Assembly (NCBI GenBank): GCA_026168605.1
Contig: JAPFDX010000023.1
Coordinates: 1 to 64,000 of the forward strand
Length of the DNA: 64,000 nucleotides
Origin: Roseburia sp.
GTDB lineage: Bacteria > Bacillota > Clostridia > Lachnospirales > Lachnospiraceae
Reading direction: 5' to 3'
Shown here: piece by piece, positions 24,932 to 34,381 of the stretch
Numbering within the stretch: position 1 is the stretch's first letter
Layout of the letters: every line of letters begins with the position of its first letter
Made by a program: the position numbers and the translations under genes
The notes under the pieces: model-generated
Told to the model about the DNA's origin: nothing
Database searches by the model: none
What the model saw: the letters and a program-made list of their open reading frames with translations, nothing else

Positions 24932-25624
24932 TTATACCTCTTTCCACTGATACCCAAAGCCCCGAATGGTTATTAAGTGCTGTGGGTGGGAAGCGTCAGT
25001 TTCCACTTTTTCACGAAGCCGCCGGATATAAACTGATAAGGTATTATCATCAACAAAATTCCCTGTACTATCCCACAAATCATTCAGAATAATATCTCTT
25101 GAAACAATACGGTTTGCATTTCGTACCAACAGGCAAAGCAGGCGATACTCTGCATTTGTTAGTTCTAATATTCGTCTATTTAAGACTACGCGACAGCTCA
25201 AAAGGTTAATCGAAATATCGCCACACTCCAGTACGTTTATTTTGTCTTGTGGCGATACTCCCGCGCGTCGCAATAAAGCTCGAATACGGGAACATAATTC
25301 GCCTAACGTAAAAGGCTTTGTAACATAATCGTCCCCTCCGCAGTCCAATCCCCGAATTATGTTAACTTCTTCATCAGAAGCAGTCAGAAAAATAATCGGT
25401 ATTTGCTTGTTCTGCTTCCGAACATTTTCACAAACATCAAAACCTGTCCCGTCCGGCAACGTTACATCAAGGATAAGCAAATCATATTTTTCAATCTTGC
25501 ATAAATATTTTTTTGCTTCTTCAACGGTACGGGCAATCTCAACATAAAAGCCATTTTTGTTTAGAGAGTAATGCAACCCGTCTATTAAACTAATATCATC
25601 TTCTAAAAGTAATATGTTACTCAT
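24932..25624 (-). CDS. OmpR-family response regulator of the transporter cluster
   Basis: A 230-residue regulator starting MSNILLLEDDISLIDG. The phosphoacceptor Asp is in LLILDVTLPDG (near 51), followed by FLTASDEE and the Lys in YVTKPFTLGEL. The C-terminal winged helix ends HLITIRGFGYQWKEV. Start ATG 25624 follows AAAGGA; codons further upstream lie in the preceding small gene. The stop is two bases before the kinase start, and the gene overlaps the upstream HTH gene by 8 bases, so all are one operon. It probably activates the downstream ABC genes or its own promoter. Confidence 0.92.
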   Translation of the reverse strand: MSNILLLEDDISLIDGLHYSLNKNGFYVEIARTVEEAKKYLCKIEKYDLLILDVTLPDGTGFDVCENVRKQNKQIPIIFLTASDEEVNIIRGLDCGGDDYVTKPFTLGELCSRIRALLRRAGVSPQDKINVLECGDISINLLSCRVVLNRRILELTNAEYRLLCLLVRNANRIVSRDIILNDLWDSTGNFVDDNTLSVYIRRLREKVETDASHPQHLITIRGFGYQWKEV

Positions 25625-25796
25625 GCGTACATTCCTTTCTCCTTGCGTCAATAGGTTTCTCTGCGTCTTTCGGTATCAGCCACATATATCCAAGTTTTGA
25701 AACGCCCGGTATGCGGTTTTCTCTGCAAAGTACTTGTACCCTCCGTTCAGAAATTCCCCATTTTGCCGCGGCTTCGGGGCAAGACATATATTCCAT
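25617..25796 (-). CDS. Small excisionase/MerR-like HTH protein
   Basis: A 59-residue basic protein, MEYMSCPEAAAKWGISERR at the N-terminus, continuing with VQVLCRENRIPGVSKLGYMWLIPKDAEKP. This is the helix-turn-helix plus wing of the excisionase (AlpA/Xis, MerR-like) fold. Start ATG 25796 follows AAAGGA with 9 bases spacing. It is the first gene of the five-gene cargo operon and overlaps the response regulator. It may be a leftover excisionase of the element or a local regulator of the operon. The same gene order is known from other Clostridia (recollection, not searched). Confidence 0.75.
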   Translation of the reverse strand: MEYMSCPEAAAKWGISERRVQVLCRENRIPGVSKLGYMWLIPKDAEKPIDARRKECTHE

Positions 25797-25831
25797 AGTC
25801 AATCGTCCTTTCCTCAAAATCTATTAGTATA

Positions 25832-25860
25832 ATTATAATCGGACAAACGAATAATATCAA
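25832..25860 (-). promoter_or_regulatory. Promoter of the cargo operon
   Basis: TTGATA (25860-25855), a 17-base spacer and TATAAT (25837-25832) on the minus strand, 36 bases upstream of the HTH gene. It lies in the divergent gap before the plus-strand XRE remnant. Confidence 0.8.
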
Positions 25861-25955
25861 ATGTATATCATGCTCTATTTTTATCCTCACTATGATGTGT
25901 GTAATCATATCTCGAAGGGGAGATGAAATATGCAATGTAGTTTAGTGAAATAACT

Positions 25956-26144
25956 ATGAAGCAGAACAAGAAAAAATTTGATTTTAAGGCTTTGGGGCAA
26001 GCCATTAAAGCAGCAAGAAAAGCAAAGGGAATATCACGCAATCAGTTAGCCGACACGCTGAATATTGCGCCCCGATATATTGCGTCCATTGAGAACAGCG
26101 GGCAACACCCAAGTTTACAGAGTCTGCTACTGCAAAAAGCATAG
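25956..26144 (+). pseudogene. XRE-family regulator, truncated
   Basis: An open frame of 62 codons whose first ~52 residues are a normal Cro/CI helix-turn-helix ([19 protein letters not shown] followed by [22 protein letters not shown]). It then breaks off where intact relatives continue with a second helical segment, ending SLLLQKA and a stop. The following bases (26145-26417) contain only scraps of coding-like sequence in changing frames, so this looks like the fusion point of a deletion. It may still make a small DNA-binding peptide. Confidence 0.6.
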
Positions 26145-26417
26145 AGGAAGCCAACAACGACAGGACGTGGGAATAAAGTTCCCTCGTTTTTGTCTGCATA
26201 AAGTGATTGAAGCGTCGCAGGATTACGGCGTTTTTCTTTTACTCTTTTTGGGCATACTGAGAGTTTTGTTATAGTAATAAGTGAGGAAAATTTTTCTTAG
26301 CAAGCATAGGAAAATAATCTATTTTCTGTACTTTCGTCCTCCCGTCCTGCGGTGCGTCGGTTGAAAATTGCTTGTTGGGAAATCTCCCAAACCCTCGGAA
26401 TGGAAAGGAGCGATTGC

Positions 26418-26558
26418 ATGAACGGACGCAAAAGAAAAATACAAATCAAATTCTATGTAACAGAGGAAGAACGGGCATTGATTGAGCAAAGCCCTTGCCT
26501 AGATCCAAAACCCGGAAAAGACAGACGGGAAAATGCTTGTGTCCTCCTTTGGGTATAG
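26418..26558 (+). pseudogene. MobC-like mobilisation protein fragment
   Basis: MNGRKRKIQIKFYVTEEE begins like the ribbon-helix-helix N-terminus of MobC-type accessory proteins of mobilisable elements. After about 25 residues (ERALIEQ) the similarity ends, and the sequence runs in another frame into relaxase-like sequence. An internal deletion evidently fused mobC to the relaxase gene out of frame. It starts 6 bases after a GGAG-like site. Not expected to be functional. Confidence 0.55.
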
Positions 26559-26873
26559 CTATGAAACGGCAGATATTGAGTTTGAATATACCTTGTCGCA
26601 GGCTCGGCAAAAAGGGAACAACTTAGCCTTTCATCTGATACAATCTTTTGAGCCGGGAGAGGTGGACTGATATTGTCAATATTACTGAAAGCGGCGGGCA
26701 TTACTAAGCTCCCCAATCTCGCCGCCATGCAGAAAGAATACGGGAAGCTCCAAGCGCAGAAAGAAGCCCTTTACGCCGATTATAGCAAGCCGAAAAAACA
26801 GGTCACGGAATACGGCGTTATCAAGCAGAACATAGACAGTAGTATTTTAAGTCTGGAAAAAGAGCCGGAATAG
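26503..26873 (+). pseudogene. Relaxase remnants (N-terminal and C-terminal pieces)
   Basis: The frame starting at 26503 reads IQNPEKTDGKMLVSSFG, then YETADIEFEYTLSQARQ and LAFHLIQSFEPGEVD, then stops at 26670. This is the N-terminal region of the MobA/relaxase family of Firmicute mobilisable elements (the HLIQSF-PGE box). From 26673 another frame gives a coiled C-terminal relaxase tail (LPNLAAMQKEYGKLQAQKE ... VIKQNIDSSILS). The catalytic core and middle of the protein are deleted. Adjacent scraps (26874-26960) show nothing intact. Confidence 0.6.
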
Positions 26874-26960
26874 GAGAGGGAAACCGAACGCTTACAGTAG
26901 AAATATTCATAAAAGCGTGGCAGGATAAAGGGATTCCAATACAGACAAGAGTGTGAAAAC

Positions 26961-27260
26961 ATGGCAGACCAAACGATACCCGATTATGAAACCATACGCA
27001 CCGCTGTTGCCGGGAAACATGGGCAGTGGAAAAGGTGCTTATGTGTTACAAGGGCGAACTTGACAAGCGGGCAACTGTAAAGAAACGCCAGCCGGACGGA
27101 ACATTCAAAATGGAAATTGATGAAGATATGCGCCAGTATATCACAATAAAGCTGATAGAAGCCCTCCCCACATTTCCCCTTGAAGAAATGGAAAGAGAGG
27201 AAAAAGAAATCGGGACAAAAAATCATAAAAAGGTAGATGGGAAACTGATGCGGACAGATA
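26961..27260 (+). pseudogene. HTH_16-type conjugative-element regulator, frameshifted
   Basis: ATG at 26961 opens MADQTIPDYETIRTAVAG. One base then appears to be missing near 27004, and the family sequence resumes in the next frame as WAVEKVLMCYKGELDKR followed by DEDMRQYITIKLIEALPTFPLEE. This is the small sigma-70-like helix-turn-helix protein common in Tn916-like and related elements. The following bases (to about 27340) resemble another element protein (TDKQFRHLKQRQKE) in fragments. It marks the right part of the decayed element. Confidence 0.55.
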
Positions 27261-27404
27261 AGCAGTTCCGGCATTTGAAGCAACGTCAGAAAGAAACTGT
27301 CAGTACATGGCTCTTTATGAGGAATACCGCCGTGTTTGGGCAGAAAAGGGAAATGGGAGATACACAGATATTTGTGCAATCTCCCATATTGTTTTTAGTG
27401 TCAT

Positions 27405-27444
27405 ATAAAAATGACTGCCGCCCGGAAAACTCCGGATACGGCAG
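27405..27444 (-). terminator. Terminator of the prsA-like gene
   Basis: The stem CTGCCGTATCCGG / CCGGGCGGCAG is followed on the minus strand by TCATTTTTA, 10 bases past the stop. A separate hairpin (GGGAGAT...ATCTCCC) lies at 27356-27386. Confidence 0.75.
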
Positions 27445-27453
27445 CCGTATCTT

Positions 27454-28491
27454 TTACTGCTCGGTGGACTCTGCATCCTCTGTCGACGGAACGATCGTCG
27501 TAAACAGTCTGTCAAATGTGACGTCCTTCCAGACATCCTCTTTTACTTCCCATGTATGTGATTCCTGCCAGCCGGAGAGCACCTCTTTGTAAAGCGCTGT
27601 CTCCCTCTCGCTGATGATGCTCTCGCGCGTCGCCTCGGTCGCAGCCGCATCTGTCTTTGCATCCAAACGCACCACATAATAAGCGCTGTCCGTATCGATC
27701 ACGCCGGACACCGCGCCTTCCTCCAGACCCTTTAACGCGGTGAGCACCTTCGCATCCAGAATGTCATCGTCCGCCGTGAACGTTCCCTGGCTGACGGTAT
27801 AGGAATGTGCCTCCGCCGCATCCTCCAGCGTGCCCTCTTTCGCCTCCGCCGCAAATGTCTCCACGGTATCTGCAAGCTTCTTCAACTCATCCTCTGTGTA
27901 CTCGACAGATTTTCCCTCTTCATCCGTGTAGGTCGTCTTTGAGATCCGCACGTAGCTGTACGCGCTTGTGTTCGCCTCCTCGTCGCTGACGTTTGTGTCT
28001 GCCTCGGCGATAATGGCGTCATGCATCTTCTGCTGCACCGTCAGAAGTCTTAAATACTCCTCCACGATCTCCTGGTCTGCGCCGAGCTCCTCAAGCGCCT
28101 CGCTGCTGTTCGCCGCAAGAAACTCTGACGCCACATCGGAAATCTCTGTCAGCTCCTCCTCGGAAACCGTCACGCCGTACTCGTCCATATGCGCCTCAAG
28201 CGTGTACATCGCAAACAGATTGTCCATCACGGTATTCTTGACATCATCCTGCACCGTCACACCGGTTCCGGAGAGGTCGGTATTCCAGACATTTCCGCCA
28301 AAATAATACGCGTAAAGGTCATCGTCCTGCGCCTGCTGTAAGCGGGCGGCAAAATTCGGAACGCCAAGCGCAATCTCCTGACCGTCAAAAACTGCTGCCA
28401 CCGCATCTTTATCCACACTGCCGCACCCTGCAAACACAGATGCCGCCATAACACCGCCAAGCAATAACGCGGTAAGTTTTGCTTTTTTCAT
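27454..28491 (-). CDS. PrsA-like foldase lipoprotein
   Basis: A 345-residue secreted lipoprotein. The signal peptide MKKAKLTALLLGGVMAASV ends in a lipobox with the modified Cys in VFAGCGS (near residue 23). It is followed by a SurA_N-like helical region (residues 30-170) and a degenerate parvulin (PpiC) region (about 190-300: YVRISKTTYTDEEGKS, LEEGAVSGVIDTDSAYYVV). PrsA-type proteins help secreted proteins fold at the outer face of the membrane. The prolyl isomerase residues are not clearly conserved, so it may be a chaperone only. Start ATG 28491 follows GGAGGAG. A consensus-like promoter (28566-28594) precedes it. Confidence 0.8.
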   Translation of the reverse strand: MKKAKLTALLLGGVMAASVFAGCGSVDKDAVAAVFDGQEIALGVPNFAARLQQAQDDDLYAYYFGGNVWNTDLSGTGVTVQDDVKNTVMDNLFAMYTLEAHMDEYGVTVSEEELTEISDVASEFLAANSSEALEELGADQEIVEEYLRLLTVQQKMHDAIIAEADTNVSDEEANTSAYSYVRISKTTYTDEEGKSVEYTEDELKKLADTVETFAAEAKEGTLEDAAEAHSYTVSQGTFTADDDILDAKVLTALKGLEEGAVSGVIDTDSAYYVVRLDAKTDAAATEATRESIISERETALYKEVLSGWQESHTWEVKEDVWKDVTFDRLFTTIVPSTEDAESTEQ

Positions 28492-28565
28492 AATTCTCCT
28501 CCATATCGGCACGACCACTTTCCGTCACGCCCGTTCTCCCTGATCCAAGGGGCAATTACCTGCTT

Positions 28566-28594
28566 ATTATAGAGCCTTTTGCCAAAAGCCGCAA
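28566..28594 (-). promoter_or_regulatory. Promoter of the prsA-like gene
   Basis: TTGCGG (28594-28589), a 17-base spacer and TATAAT (28571-28566) on the minus strand, 75 bases upstream of the start codon and just past the mfd stop. Confidence 0.7.
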
Positions 28595-28617
28595 TATATT
28601 TCATGATTTTTTCACAG

Positions 28618-31600
28618 TCACTCCCCGGAGTTCTCCGGCAGAAGCGTCTGGGCCGCGGCGAGGAACTCCTCGAGCACCTCCTTGACGCCGGTGTTTTTCT
28701 CGCGCGTATTCTGTTTCAGAAAATAGGTGAAATACGGTGCTTTCGCATCTGCCGTAAAACGCACCTTCTGCCCAAATCCAGCCACAAATTCCGGGATTTT
28801 GGTGACGTCGATCCCCGCCTTTTCATAGAGCGTGAATTTAATCGTCTCCGCCTTCTGCGAAACCTCCGTGAAATAGACGCGGTGCGCCATCGACTTGATC
28901 TTTGCGATATAGAGCAGATTTTCCACCGACTTCGGCGGGTCTCCGAAGCGGTCGATCAGCTCCTCTAACATCTCCTCGACCTCATCCATCGTCTCGATTC
29001 CCGCAATGCGCTTATAGATATCAAGCTTCTGGAATTCGTTGGGAATGTACCCCATCGGAATATAGGCGTCGATCACGATGTCGATCGAGGTGTCGAAGTG
29101 CTCCGCGACAGAGATGCCCTTCGCCTCCTTGACTGCCTCATTTAACATCTTGCAGTACAGATCGTATCCGACCGCCTCCATGTGACCGTGCTGCTTTGCC
29201 CCGAGCAGATTTCCCGCCCCGCGGATCTCCAGATCGCGCATGGCGATCTTAAAGCCGCTGCCAAGCTCCGTGTACTCCTTGATCGCCGCGAGACGCTTCT
29301 CCGCGATCTCCTTTAGCATCTTGTCCCGCTTGTACATCAAAAACGCATACGCCGTGCGGTTGGAGCGCCCCACGCGCCCACGTAGCTGGTAAAGCTGCGA
29401 GAGTCCCATATTGTCGGCGTCGTGGATGATCATCGTGTTGACGTTTGAGATGTCAAGTCCCGTCTCGATGATCGTCGTCGAGACCAGGACGTTGATCTCC
29501 CCGTTGATAAAGCGGTACATGATATTTTCCAGCTCGCTCTCTTTCATCTGCCCGTGCGCGTACGCCACGCTCGCCTCCGGCACAAGCTCCGCGATCTTCG
29601 TCGCGACGTCCGCGATCTCCCGGACACGGTTGTACACATAGTACGCCTGTCCCCCGCGGGAGAGCTCTCTGGAAATCGCCTCGCGCACCAGCTCCTCATT
29701 GTATTCCATGACATAGGTCTGGATCGGGAGACGATCCATCGGCGGCTCCTCGAGCACACTCATGTCGCGGATGCCGATCAGGCTCATGTGGAGTGTCCGT
29801 GGGATCGGCGTCGCCGTCAGCGTCAGCACGTCGATATTCGTCTTTAACTGCTTGAGTTTTTCCTTGTGCGCGACGCCGAACCGCTGCTCCTCGTCGATCA
29901 TCAGAAGTCCCAGATCCTTATACACCACGTCCTTGGAAAGTAAACGATGTGTTCCGACGATGATATCAACCTGACCTTTTTTAAGTTTTTCCAGCGTCTT
30001 TTTCTGCTCCGCTGTGCTGCGGAAGCGGCAGAGCAGATCGACGTTGACCGGAAAGTCCTTCATCCGCTGTGCAAAATTATTGTAGTGCTGCTGTGCCAGG
30101 ATCGTCGTCGGCACGAGAAACGCCACCTGTTTGCCATCCTGCACTGCCTTAAACGCCGCGCGGATCGCGATCTCCGTCTTGCCGTAGCCGACGTCCCCGC
30201 AGATCAGACGGTCCATGATCTTCGTGCTCTCCATGTCCGCCTTCGTCGCCGCAATCGCGATATCCTGATCCTCCGTCTCCTCAAACGGAAACATTTCCTC
30301 AAACTCCCGCTGCCAGACGGTATCCGGTCCGTATGCGAACCCGGTCTCGCTCTGGCGCGCCGCGTAAAGCTTCACCAGATCCTGCGCAATCTCCTTCACC
30401 GCGCCGCGCACCTTTGACTTTGTCTTGTTCCACTCCTGCCCGCCCAGCTTGTTGAGCTTCGGCTTTTTCGCATCCGCGCCCGCGTATTTCTGGATCAACT
30501 CCAACTGCGTCGCCAGAATATAGAGATTGCCGCCCCCAGCATACTCGATCTTGATATAATCCTTTTCGGTCTTATCGACCTCTATCTTTTCAATTCCCCG
30601 GTAAATCCCAAGTCCGTGGCTCTCATGCACGACGTAGTCGCCGATGCTCAAGTCGGTAAAACTTGCAATCTTCTCCCCCTCGTAGATACGGCGGCGTTTC
30701 TTTTTCTTCTTTTCCCCGCCGAAAATATCACTCTCGGAGATCACGACAAACTTGATCACCGGATATTCGTAGCCCTTCTTGATCTTGCCGTAGCCGGTCA
30801 TGATCTCTCCCGGCTTCACCTCGTGCGCAAACTCCTCGCTGTAAAACGCGTTTAGCCCCTCGTCCATCAGATCCTCGGCGAGACGCTTCGCCCTCGTTCT
30901 GGAACTGGAAAGGAGTACCACGCCATAGCCGTTTTTCTTGTAGCGGAGCAGATCCTTCACCAGAAGTTCAAAGCTGTTGTTGTAGGGATTCACCGTCTTG
31001 GTCTGGATGTTCAGGCGCATCCGGATATCCAGATGCGGGTTTTTCATATCAAGCGCCACCAGAGAGATACATTTGCACCGTTCCAGCTTCGCCAGGATCT
31101 CCCTGCACGTAAAAAGCTCCTTCATCTGTCCGGGCAGGATATAGCCTTTTTCCAGACGCTGCTTCATGCTCTCCGAAAACTCTGTCTCCGTCGCCATTCC
31201 CCGCTCGATGCTGCGCGGGGTCTCGTCCAGAAATACCAGTGTGTTTTCCGCATCAAAATAGTCGAGCAGCGACGCGCGCTCCTCGCAGAAATAGGACAGA
31301 TACGCGTCCAGTCCCGCGCTGACGCCAAGCTCGCCCACCTCCTCGGCAAGCTCGTCGGCGGCAGCCCGGATCCGGTGCGCCTCCTCCGTTTTCATCTCCC
31401 TGCGGAGCTTGTCGGAGACCCGCTTCGCCTCCTTCCGGATGCGCTCGATCCCCGCCCTGCGCTCCTCCCCTGTCAGCACAAGCTCGCACGCCGGATAGAT
31501 ATGCACTTCCTCCAGATTCTCAATGGAGCGCTGGCTCTCCGCGTCAAACGAGCGGATGGAGTCCACCTCATCGCCCCACAGCTCAATACGGATGGGATTC

Positions 31601-32157
31601 TCCTCCGTCAGCGGAAAAATATCGACGATGCCGCCGCGCACGGAGAACTCCCCCTGCGTCTGCGCCTGATAATTCTTCTCATAGCCGAGCTCCGCGAGAT
31701 GCCTTGCGAATTCATCCAGTTCAAGGGCATCGCCCACAGCGACCTTCCGCACCGCCTGGATAAACTTTTCGGGACTGGGCATCGGGTTCATCAGTCCGTC
31801 AAACGTGGTGATCACCGTACATTCCTTCTCCTCGGCGATCAGCTTCAGCGCATTGATGCGCTCCGCCGTCAGCACGTTTCCACGGATGTCCGACTGGTAA
31901 AACAAAATGTCCTTCGCCGGATAGTACGCTGCTTTTTTGTCAAAAAAGCGGTACTCCTCCCACAGTTCCCTCGCTTTCTGCTCATGAAAAGTCACAATGA
32001 TCCTGTTTCCGGAACCATTGTGAATACTGTGCATCATATGTGGTTTTGCCGCATCAATACAGCCTGAGACCTGGATCACACCCGCCAGCTTTGGCAGCGC
32101 CTCCTCCAGATCGCAGACCTCCTTTAACCCCTTTAGGGGTTCTGTGAATGTACGCAC
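28618..32157 (-). CDS. mfd: Transcription-repair coupling factor
   Basis: Mfd removes RNA polymerase stalled at DNA damage and recruits UvrA. The product is 1179 residues. The order is UvrB-like N-terminal domains ([15 protein letters not shown]), an RNA-polymerase-interacting CarD-like domain ([17 protein letters not shown], near 500) and a RecG-type helicase: Walker [16 protein letters not shown], the DEEQRFGV box, and [17 protein letters not shown] motif and a C-terminal domain follow. The start codon is GTG at 32157, immediately after the pth stop, with AGGAGG inside the end of pth. The two are evidently one operon, a common Firmicute arrangement. Confidence 0.97.
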   Translation of the reverse strand: MRTFTEPLKGLKEVCDLEEALPKLAGVIQVSGCIDAAKPHMMHSIHNGSGNRIIVTFHEQKARELWEEYRFFDKKAAYYPAKDILFYQSDIRGNVLTAERINALKLIAEEKECTVITTFDGLMNPMPSPEKFIQAVRKVAVGDALELDEFARHLAELGYEKNYQAQTQGEFSVRGGIVDIFPLTEENPIRIELWGDEVDSIRSFDAESQRSIENLEEVHIYPACELVLTGEERRAGIERIRKEAKRVSDKLRREMKTEEAHRIRAAADELAEEVGELGVSAGLDAYLSYFCEERASLLDYFDAENTLVFLDETPRSIERGMATETEFSESMKQRLEKGYILPGQMKELFTCREILAKLERCKCISLVALDMKNPHLDIRMRLNIQTKTVNPYNNSFELLVKDLLRYKKNGYGVVLLSSSRTRAKRLAEDLMDEGLNAFYSEEFAHEVKPGEIMTGYGKIKKGYEYPVIKFVVISESDIFGGEKKKKKRRRIYEGEKIASFTDLSIGDYVVHESHGLGIYRGIEKIEVDKTEKDYIKIEYAGGGNLYILATQLELIQKYAGADAKKPKLNKLGGQEWNKTKSKVRGAVKEIAQDLVKLYAARQSETGFAYGPDTVWQREFEEMFPFEETEDQDIAIAATKADMESTKIMDRLICGDVGYGKTEIAIRAAFKAVQDGKQVAFLVPTTILAQQHYNNFAQRMKDFPVNVDLLCRFRSTAEQKKTLEKLKKGQVDIIVGTHRLLSKDVVYKDLGLLMIDEEQRFGVAHKEKLKQLKTNIDVLTLTATPIPRTLHMSLIGIRDMSVLEEPPMDRLPIQTYVMEYNEELVREAISRELSRGGQAYYVYNRVREIADVATKIAELVPEASVAYAHGQMKESELENIMYRFINGEINVLVSTTIIETGLDISNVNTMIIHDADNMGLSQLYQLRGRVGRSNRTAYAFLMYKRDKMLKEIAEKRLAAIKEYTELGSGFKIAMRDLEIRGAGNLLGAKQHGHMEAVGYDLYCKMLNEAVKEAKGISVAEHFDTSIDIVIDAYIPMGYIPNEFQKLDIYKRIAGIETMDEVEEMLEELIDRFGDPPKSVENLLYIAKIKSMAHRVYFTEVSQKAETIKFTLYEKAGIDVTKIPEFVAGFGQKVRFTADAKAPYFTYFLKQNTREKNTGVKEVLEEFLAAAQTLLPENSGE

Positions 32158-32736
32158 TTAACCCTCCTGCTTCTTTCCATTAAATTCGTTCATCGCCCTA
32201 TCGACCTCACCGGAGAGCACCAGCTCCGTCGCCGCAACCGCATCGCCGATGGCAGTCTCCACCCTCTCCCGGTCCGCCGCGTCAAAGCGCCCCAGCACAT
32301 GATCCGCCAGATCCCAGCCCTTCGGCTTCTCGCCGACGCCGACCTTCACACGCATGAAGTTCTGCGTCCCCGTCTGCGCAATGATATTCTTGATCCCGTT
32401 GTGTCCGCCTGCGCTTCCCTTCTTGCGGATGCGGATGCCGCCCGGCGCGAGACTGATGTCATCAAAAATGACGAGCATCTCACTTTCCGGGTCGAGCTTA
32501 TAATAATGTAAAAGCTCCGCCACGCTCTCCCCGCTCAAATTCATATACGTCTGCGGTTTCGCCAGCACAACCTTCTGTCCCCCGATCACGCCTTTTCCGC
32601 AGAGCGCCCGGTGCTTCTTCTCACTGATACTGATATTATATTTATCTGCAAGGGCGTCCATGACATCAAACCCGACGTTGTGTCTGGTGTGCTCATACTG
32701 TCTGCCCGGATTGCCAAGTCCTACGATCAAAAACAT
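32158..32736 (-). CDS. pth: Peptidyl-tRNA hydrolase
   Basis: Releases tRNA from peptidyl-tRNA that dropped off the ribosome. From the chosen start (MFLIVGLGNPGRQYEHTRH) it is 192 residues, the usual length. The catalytic His is in RHNVGFDV, Asn in PQTYMNLSGES, Asp in IFDDISLAPG, and the GSAGGHNGIKNI loop is intact. The frame is open 11 codons further upstream. The ATG at 32736 has AGGAG at the right distance, and the likely transcription start lies near the upstream candidate, which argues against the longer form. Followed without a gap by mfd. Confidence 0.95.
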   Translation of the reverse strand: MFLIVGLGNPGRQYEHTRHNVGFDVMDALADKYNISISEKKHRALCGKGVIGGQKVVLAKPQTYMNLSGESVAELLHYYKLDPESEMLVIFDDISLAPGGIRIRKKGSAGGHNGIKNIIAQTGTQNFMRVKVGVGEKPKGWDLADHVLGRFDAADRERVETAIGDAVAATELVLSGEVDRAMNEFNGKKQEG

Positions 32737-32774
32737 CTCATTCTCCTGCAAATCATATTTTCTGTCCATGTTCC

Positions 32775-32802
32775 ATTTTACAGAACTTTTTAAATTTTAC
32801 AA
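32775..32802 (-). promoter_or_regulatory. Candidate promoter of pth-mfd
   Basis: TTGTAA (32802-32797), a 16-base spacer and TAAAAT (32780-32775) on the minus strand, about 40 bases upstream of the pth start. Confidence 0.5.
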
Positions 32803-32808
32803 GTAAAA

Positions 32809-32933
32809 AGAGTTTCGCCTGCGAAACTCTCCGCCTGCGGCGGGTCGCATCAGCGACACAGTTCCTCTCCGCCGCAGTGCAATCCCCCGGAGGGTTTTAC
32901 TTTATAGGGAACGAAGTTTCCTATAAAGTAAAA
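32809..32933. repeat. Array of intergenic hairpins between spoVG and pth
   Basis: Several inverted repeats follow one another. AGAGTTTCGC-CT-GCGAAACTCT is at 32809-32830. Small stems CCGCC/GGCGG and GTCGC/GCGAC follow. Then come 18-base arms (32895-32912 and 32916-32933, TTTTACTTTATAGG... / ...CCTATAAAGTAAAA) around a 3-base GAA loop with a single mismatch. No coding potential is seen. The composition suggests a mobile hairpin repeat (REP/MITE-like) or a structured RNA. Confidence 0.6.
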
Positions 32934-32962
32934 AAATGGGGATGCCGCATTGCGGCATCCCC
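32929..32962 (-). terminator. Terminator of spoVG
   Basis: A perfect 11-bp stem GGGGATGCCGC / GCGGCATCCCC with a 3-base loop is followed on the minus strand by a run of T residues, 9 bases after the spoVG stop. Confidence 0.9.
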
Positions 32963-32970
32963 ACGAAATC

Positions 32971-33237
32971 TTATTCCTCTGCTTCCATTGTCTCACGGTA
33001 TCTGTCAAGGATCAGTCTCTGGATCTTCTCTCTCGTATCCGAATTGATCGGATGCGCAATATCGCGGTACTCTCCGTCAGCAGCCTTACGGCTTGGCATT
33101 GCGATAAACAATCCCTTCTCCCCCTCGATCACCTTGATGTCGTGAACCACAAATTCTTCATCAATCGTGATGGAAACAACTGCTTTCATCTTGCCTTCTT
33201 TTTCAACTTTTCTGACTCTCACGTCCGTAATCTGCAT
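32971..33237 (-). CDS. spoVG: SpoVG septation/RNA-binding regulator
   Basis: SpoVG is a small nucleic-acid-binding protein that influences asymmetric septation, sporulation and virulence genes in Firmicutes. The 88-residue protein starts [19 protein letters not shown] and contains the signature region [21 protein letters not shown] followed by the [14 protein letters not shown] helix. Length and sequence match the family throughout. ATG follows GGGGGA. It lies 25 bases after glgD in the same orientation and is closed by a strong terminator, so it may be cotranscribed with glgC-glgD. Its presence supports a spore-forming host lineage. Confidence 0.95.
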   Translation of the reverse strand: MQITDVRVRKVEKEGKMKAVVSITIDEEFVVHDIKVIEGEKGLFIAMPSRKAADGEYRDIAHPINSDTREKIQRLILDRYRETMEAEE

Positions 33238-33262
33238 ATCTTATGTCCCCCATGTCCTATAA

Positions 33263-34381
33263 TTAAAGCATATATCTCTGATTGTTCTCAAGTACGATCT
33301 TGATACCGTTATCTCCGCAGTAGTAGGTATTCGCCTTCAGCGTATCCCTGCTCTCCACGATACAGTTCTCAATGTGCGTATTGTCTCCGATATACACGTC
33401 ATTAAGAATGATCGAATTCTTGATGACGCAATTCTTGCCGACAAATACTTTCTTAAACAAAACAGAATTCTCCACTTTGCTGTTGATGATACATCCGCTT
33501 GCGATCAGACTGTTGTGCACGTCCGAACCGACGTTATATTTTGCCGGCGGAAGATCGTCCACCTTTGAGCAGATCTTCGGGTCATCCCGGAAGAAATATT
33601 TGCGCACATCCGGATTCAGGAAATCCATGTTCGTCTGGTAATAGGATTCCACCGTCGCGATATTGCTCCAGTATTCCTTCATCTTATAGCCGTAGATCTG
33701 TTTCATGTTCTTATAACGGATCAGAATGTCCGTGACGAAATCCCAGCGGTCCTCCGCTGCGCTGCGCTCCAGCATCTCGATCAACTGTCTCCGGCGCACG
33801 ATATAGATACCGGTCGATATCGTGTTGGAACGGGAAACCATCGGTTTCTCCTCGAACTCGATGATCTTCGAGTCCTCATTCATGCGGACAACGCCGAACC
33901 TGCTGACATCCACACCCGCCGGCATATCCTTGCACACCACGGTAATGTCCGCTTTCTTCTCGATATGATAATCAAGAACCTCGTTGTAATCCATCTTGTA
34001 TACACAGTCGCCGCTTGTGATGATGACGTACGGCTCATGACGCTTTTTCAGGAAATTGATGTTCTGGTACATCGCATCTGCAGTTCCACGGTACCACCAA
34101 CTGTTATCCACGGTCACCGTCGGATTGAACACAAAGAGTCCACCCTGCTTTCTGCCAAAATTCCACCACTTCGAAGAGCTTAAGTGTTCATTGAGGGAGC
34201 GCGCGCTGTACTGCGTCAGCACCGCCACCGTCTGAATGTGGGAATTGCTCATATTGCTGAGCGCAAAATCAATACTGCGGTAGCTTCCGCCGATCGGCAT
34301 GGCTGCTATCGCCCGTTTATTGGATAATTCCTGCATACGGCTGTTATTACCGCCAGCTAAAATAATACCTATTGCCTTCAT
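33263..34381 (-). CDS. glgD: Glucose-1-phosphate adenylyltransferase regulatory subunit
   Basis: GlgD is the non-catalytic partner of GlgC in Firmicute ADP-glucose pyrophosphorylase, modulating the first step of glycogen synthesis. The 372-residue product has a nucleotidyltransferase-like N-terminus ([21 protein letters not shown]). Here the classical GGxGxRL loop is altered to GGNNSRM, as expected for GlgD. It is followed by [13 protein letters not shown] and a left-handed beta-helix C-terminal part ([17 protein letters not shown] ... [14 protein letters not shown]). Its ATG overlaps the glgC stop by 4 bases, ensuring paired synthesis. Confidence 0.95.
   Translation of the reverse strand: MKAIGIILAGGNNSRMQELSNKRAIAAMPIGGSYRSIDFALSNMSNSHIQTVAVLTQYSARSLNEHLSSSKWWNFGRKQGGLFVFNPTVTVDNSWWYRGTADAMYQNINFLKKRHEPYVIITSGDCVYKMDYNEVLDYHIEKKADITVVCKDMPAGVDVSRFGVVRMNEDSKIIEFEEKPMVSRSNTISTGIYIVRRRQLIEMLERSAAEDRWDFVTDILIRYKNMKQIYGYKMKEYWSNIATVESYYQTNMDFLNPDVRKYFFRDDPKICSKVDDLPPAKYNVGSDVHNSLIASGCIINSKVENSVLFKKVFVGKNCVIKNSIILNDVYIGDNTHIENCIVESRDTLKANTYYCGDNGIKIVLENNQRYML

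Larger units (their letters stand above)
20019..27340. mobile_element. Decayed integrative/mobilisable element with intact transporter cargo
   Basis: Between aroK and the prsA-like gene the base composition drops visibly in GC. The interval holds, in order, the C-terminal wreck of a tyrosine recombinase, an ABC transporter with a two-component system and a small HTH protein, and then plus-strand remnants of an XRE-type regulator, a MobC-like protein, a relaxase and an HTH_16-type regulator. Every recombination/mobilisation gene is frameshifted or deleted, whereas the five cargo genes are intact. The exact ends and any attachment-site duplication could not be identified by eye. The outer limits given are those of recognisable element genes. 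The stretch 20421-20548 has no intact gene. Confidence 0.75.

Noticed and set aside
20597-25624. BceAB-type bacitracin module
   Set aside because: The permease has a duplicated 4+4 helix FtsX layout with two large extracellular domains, not the 10-helix BceB plan, and the kinase has a 70-residue sensor loop.
31033-32067. 344-codon open frame antisense to mfd
   Set aside because: Composition (His/Arg/Leu-rich) is typical of a reverse-strand shadow of a coding gene; no family or start signal.
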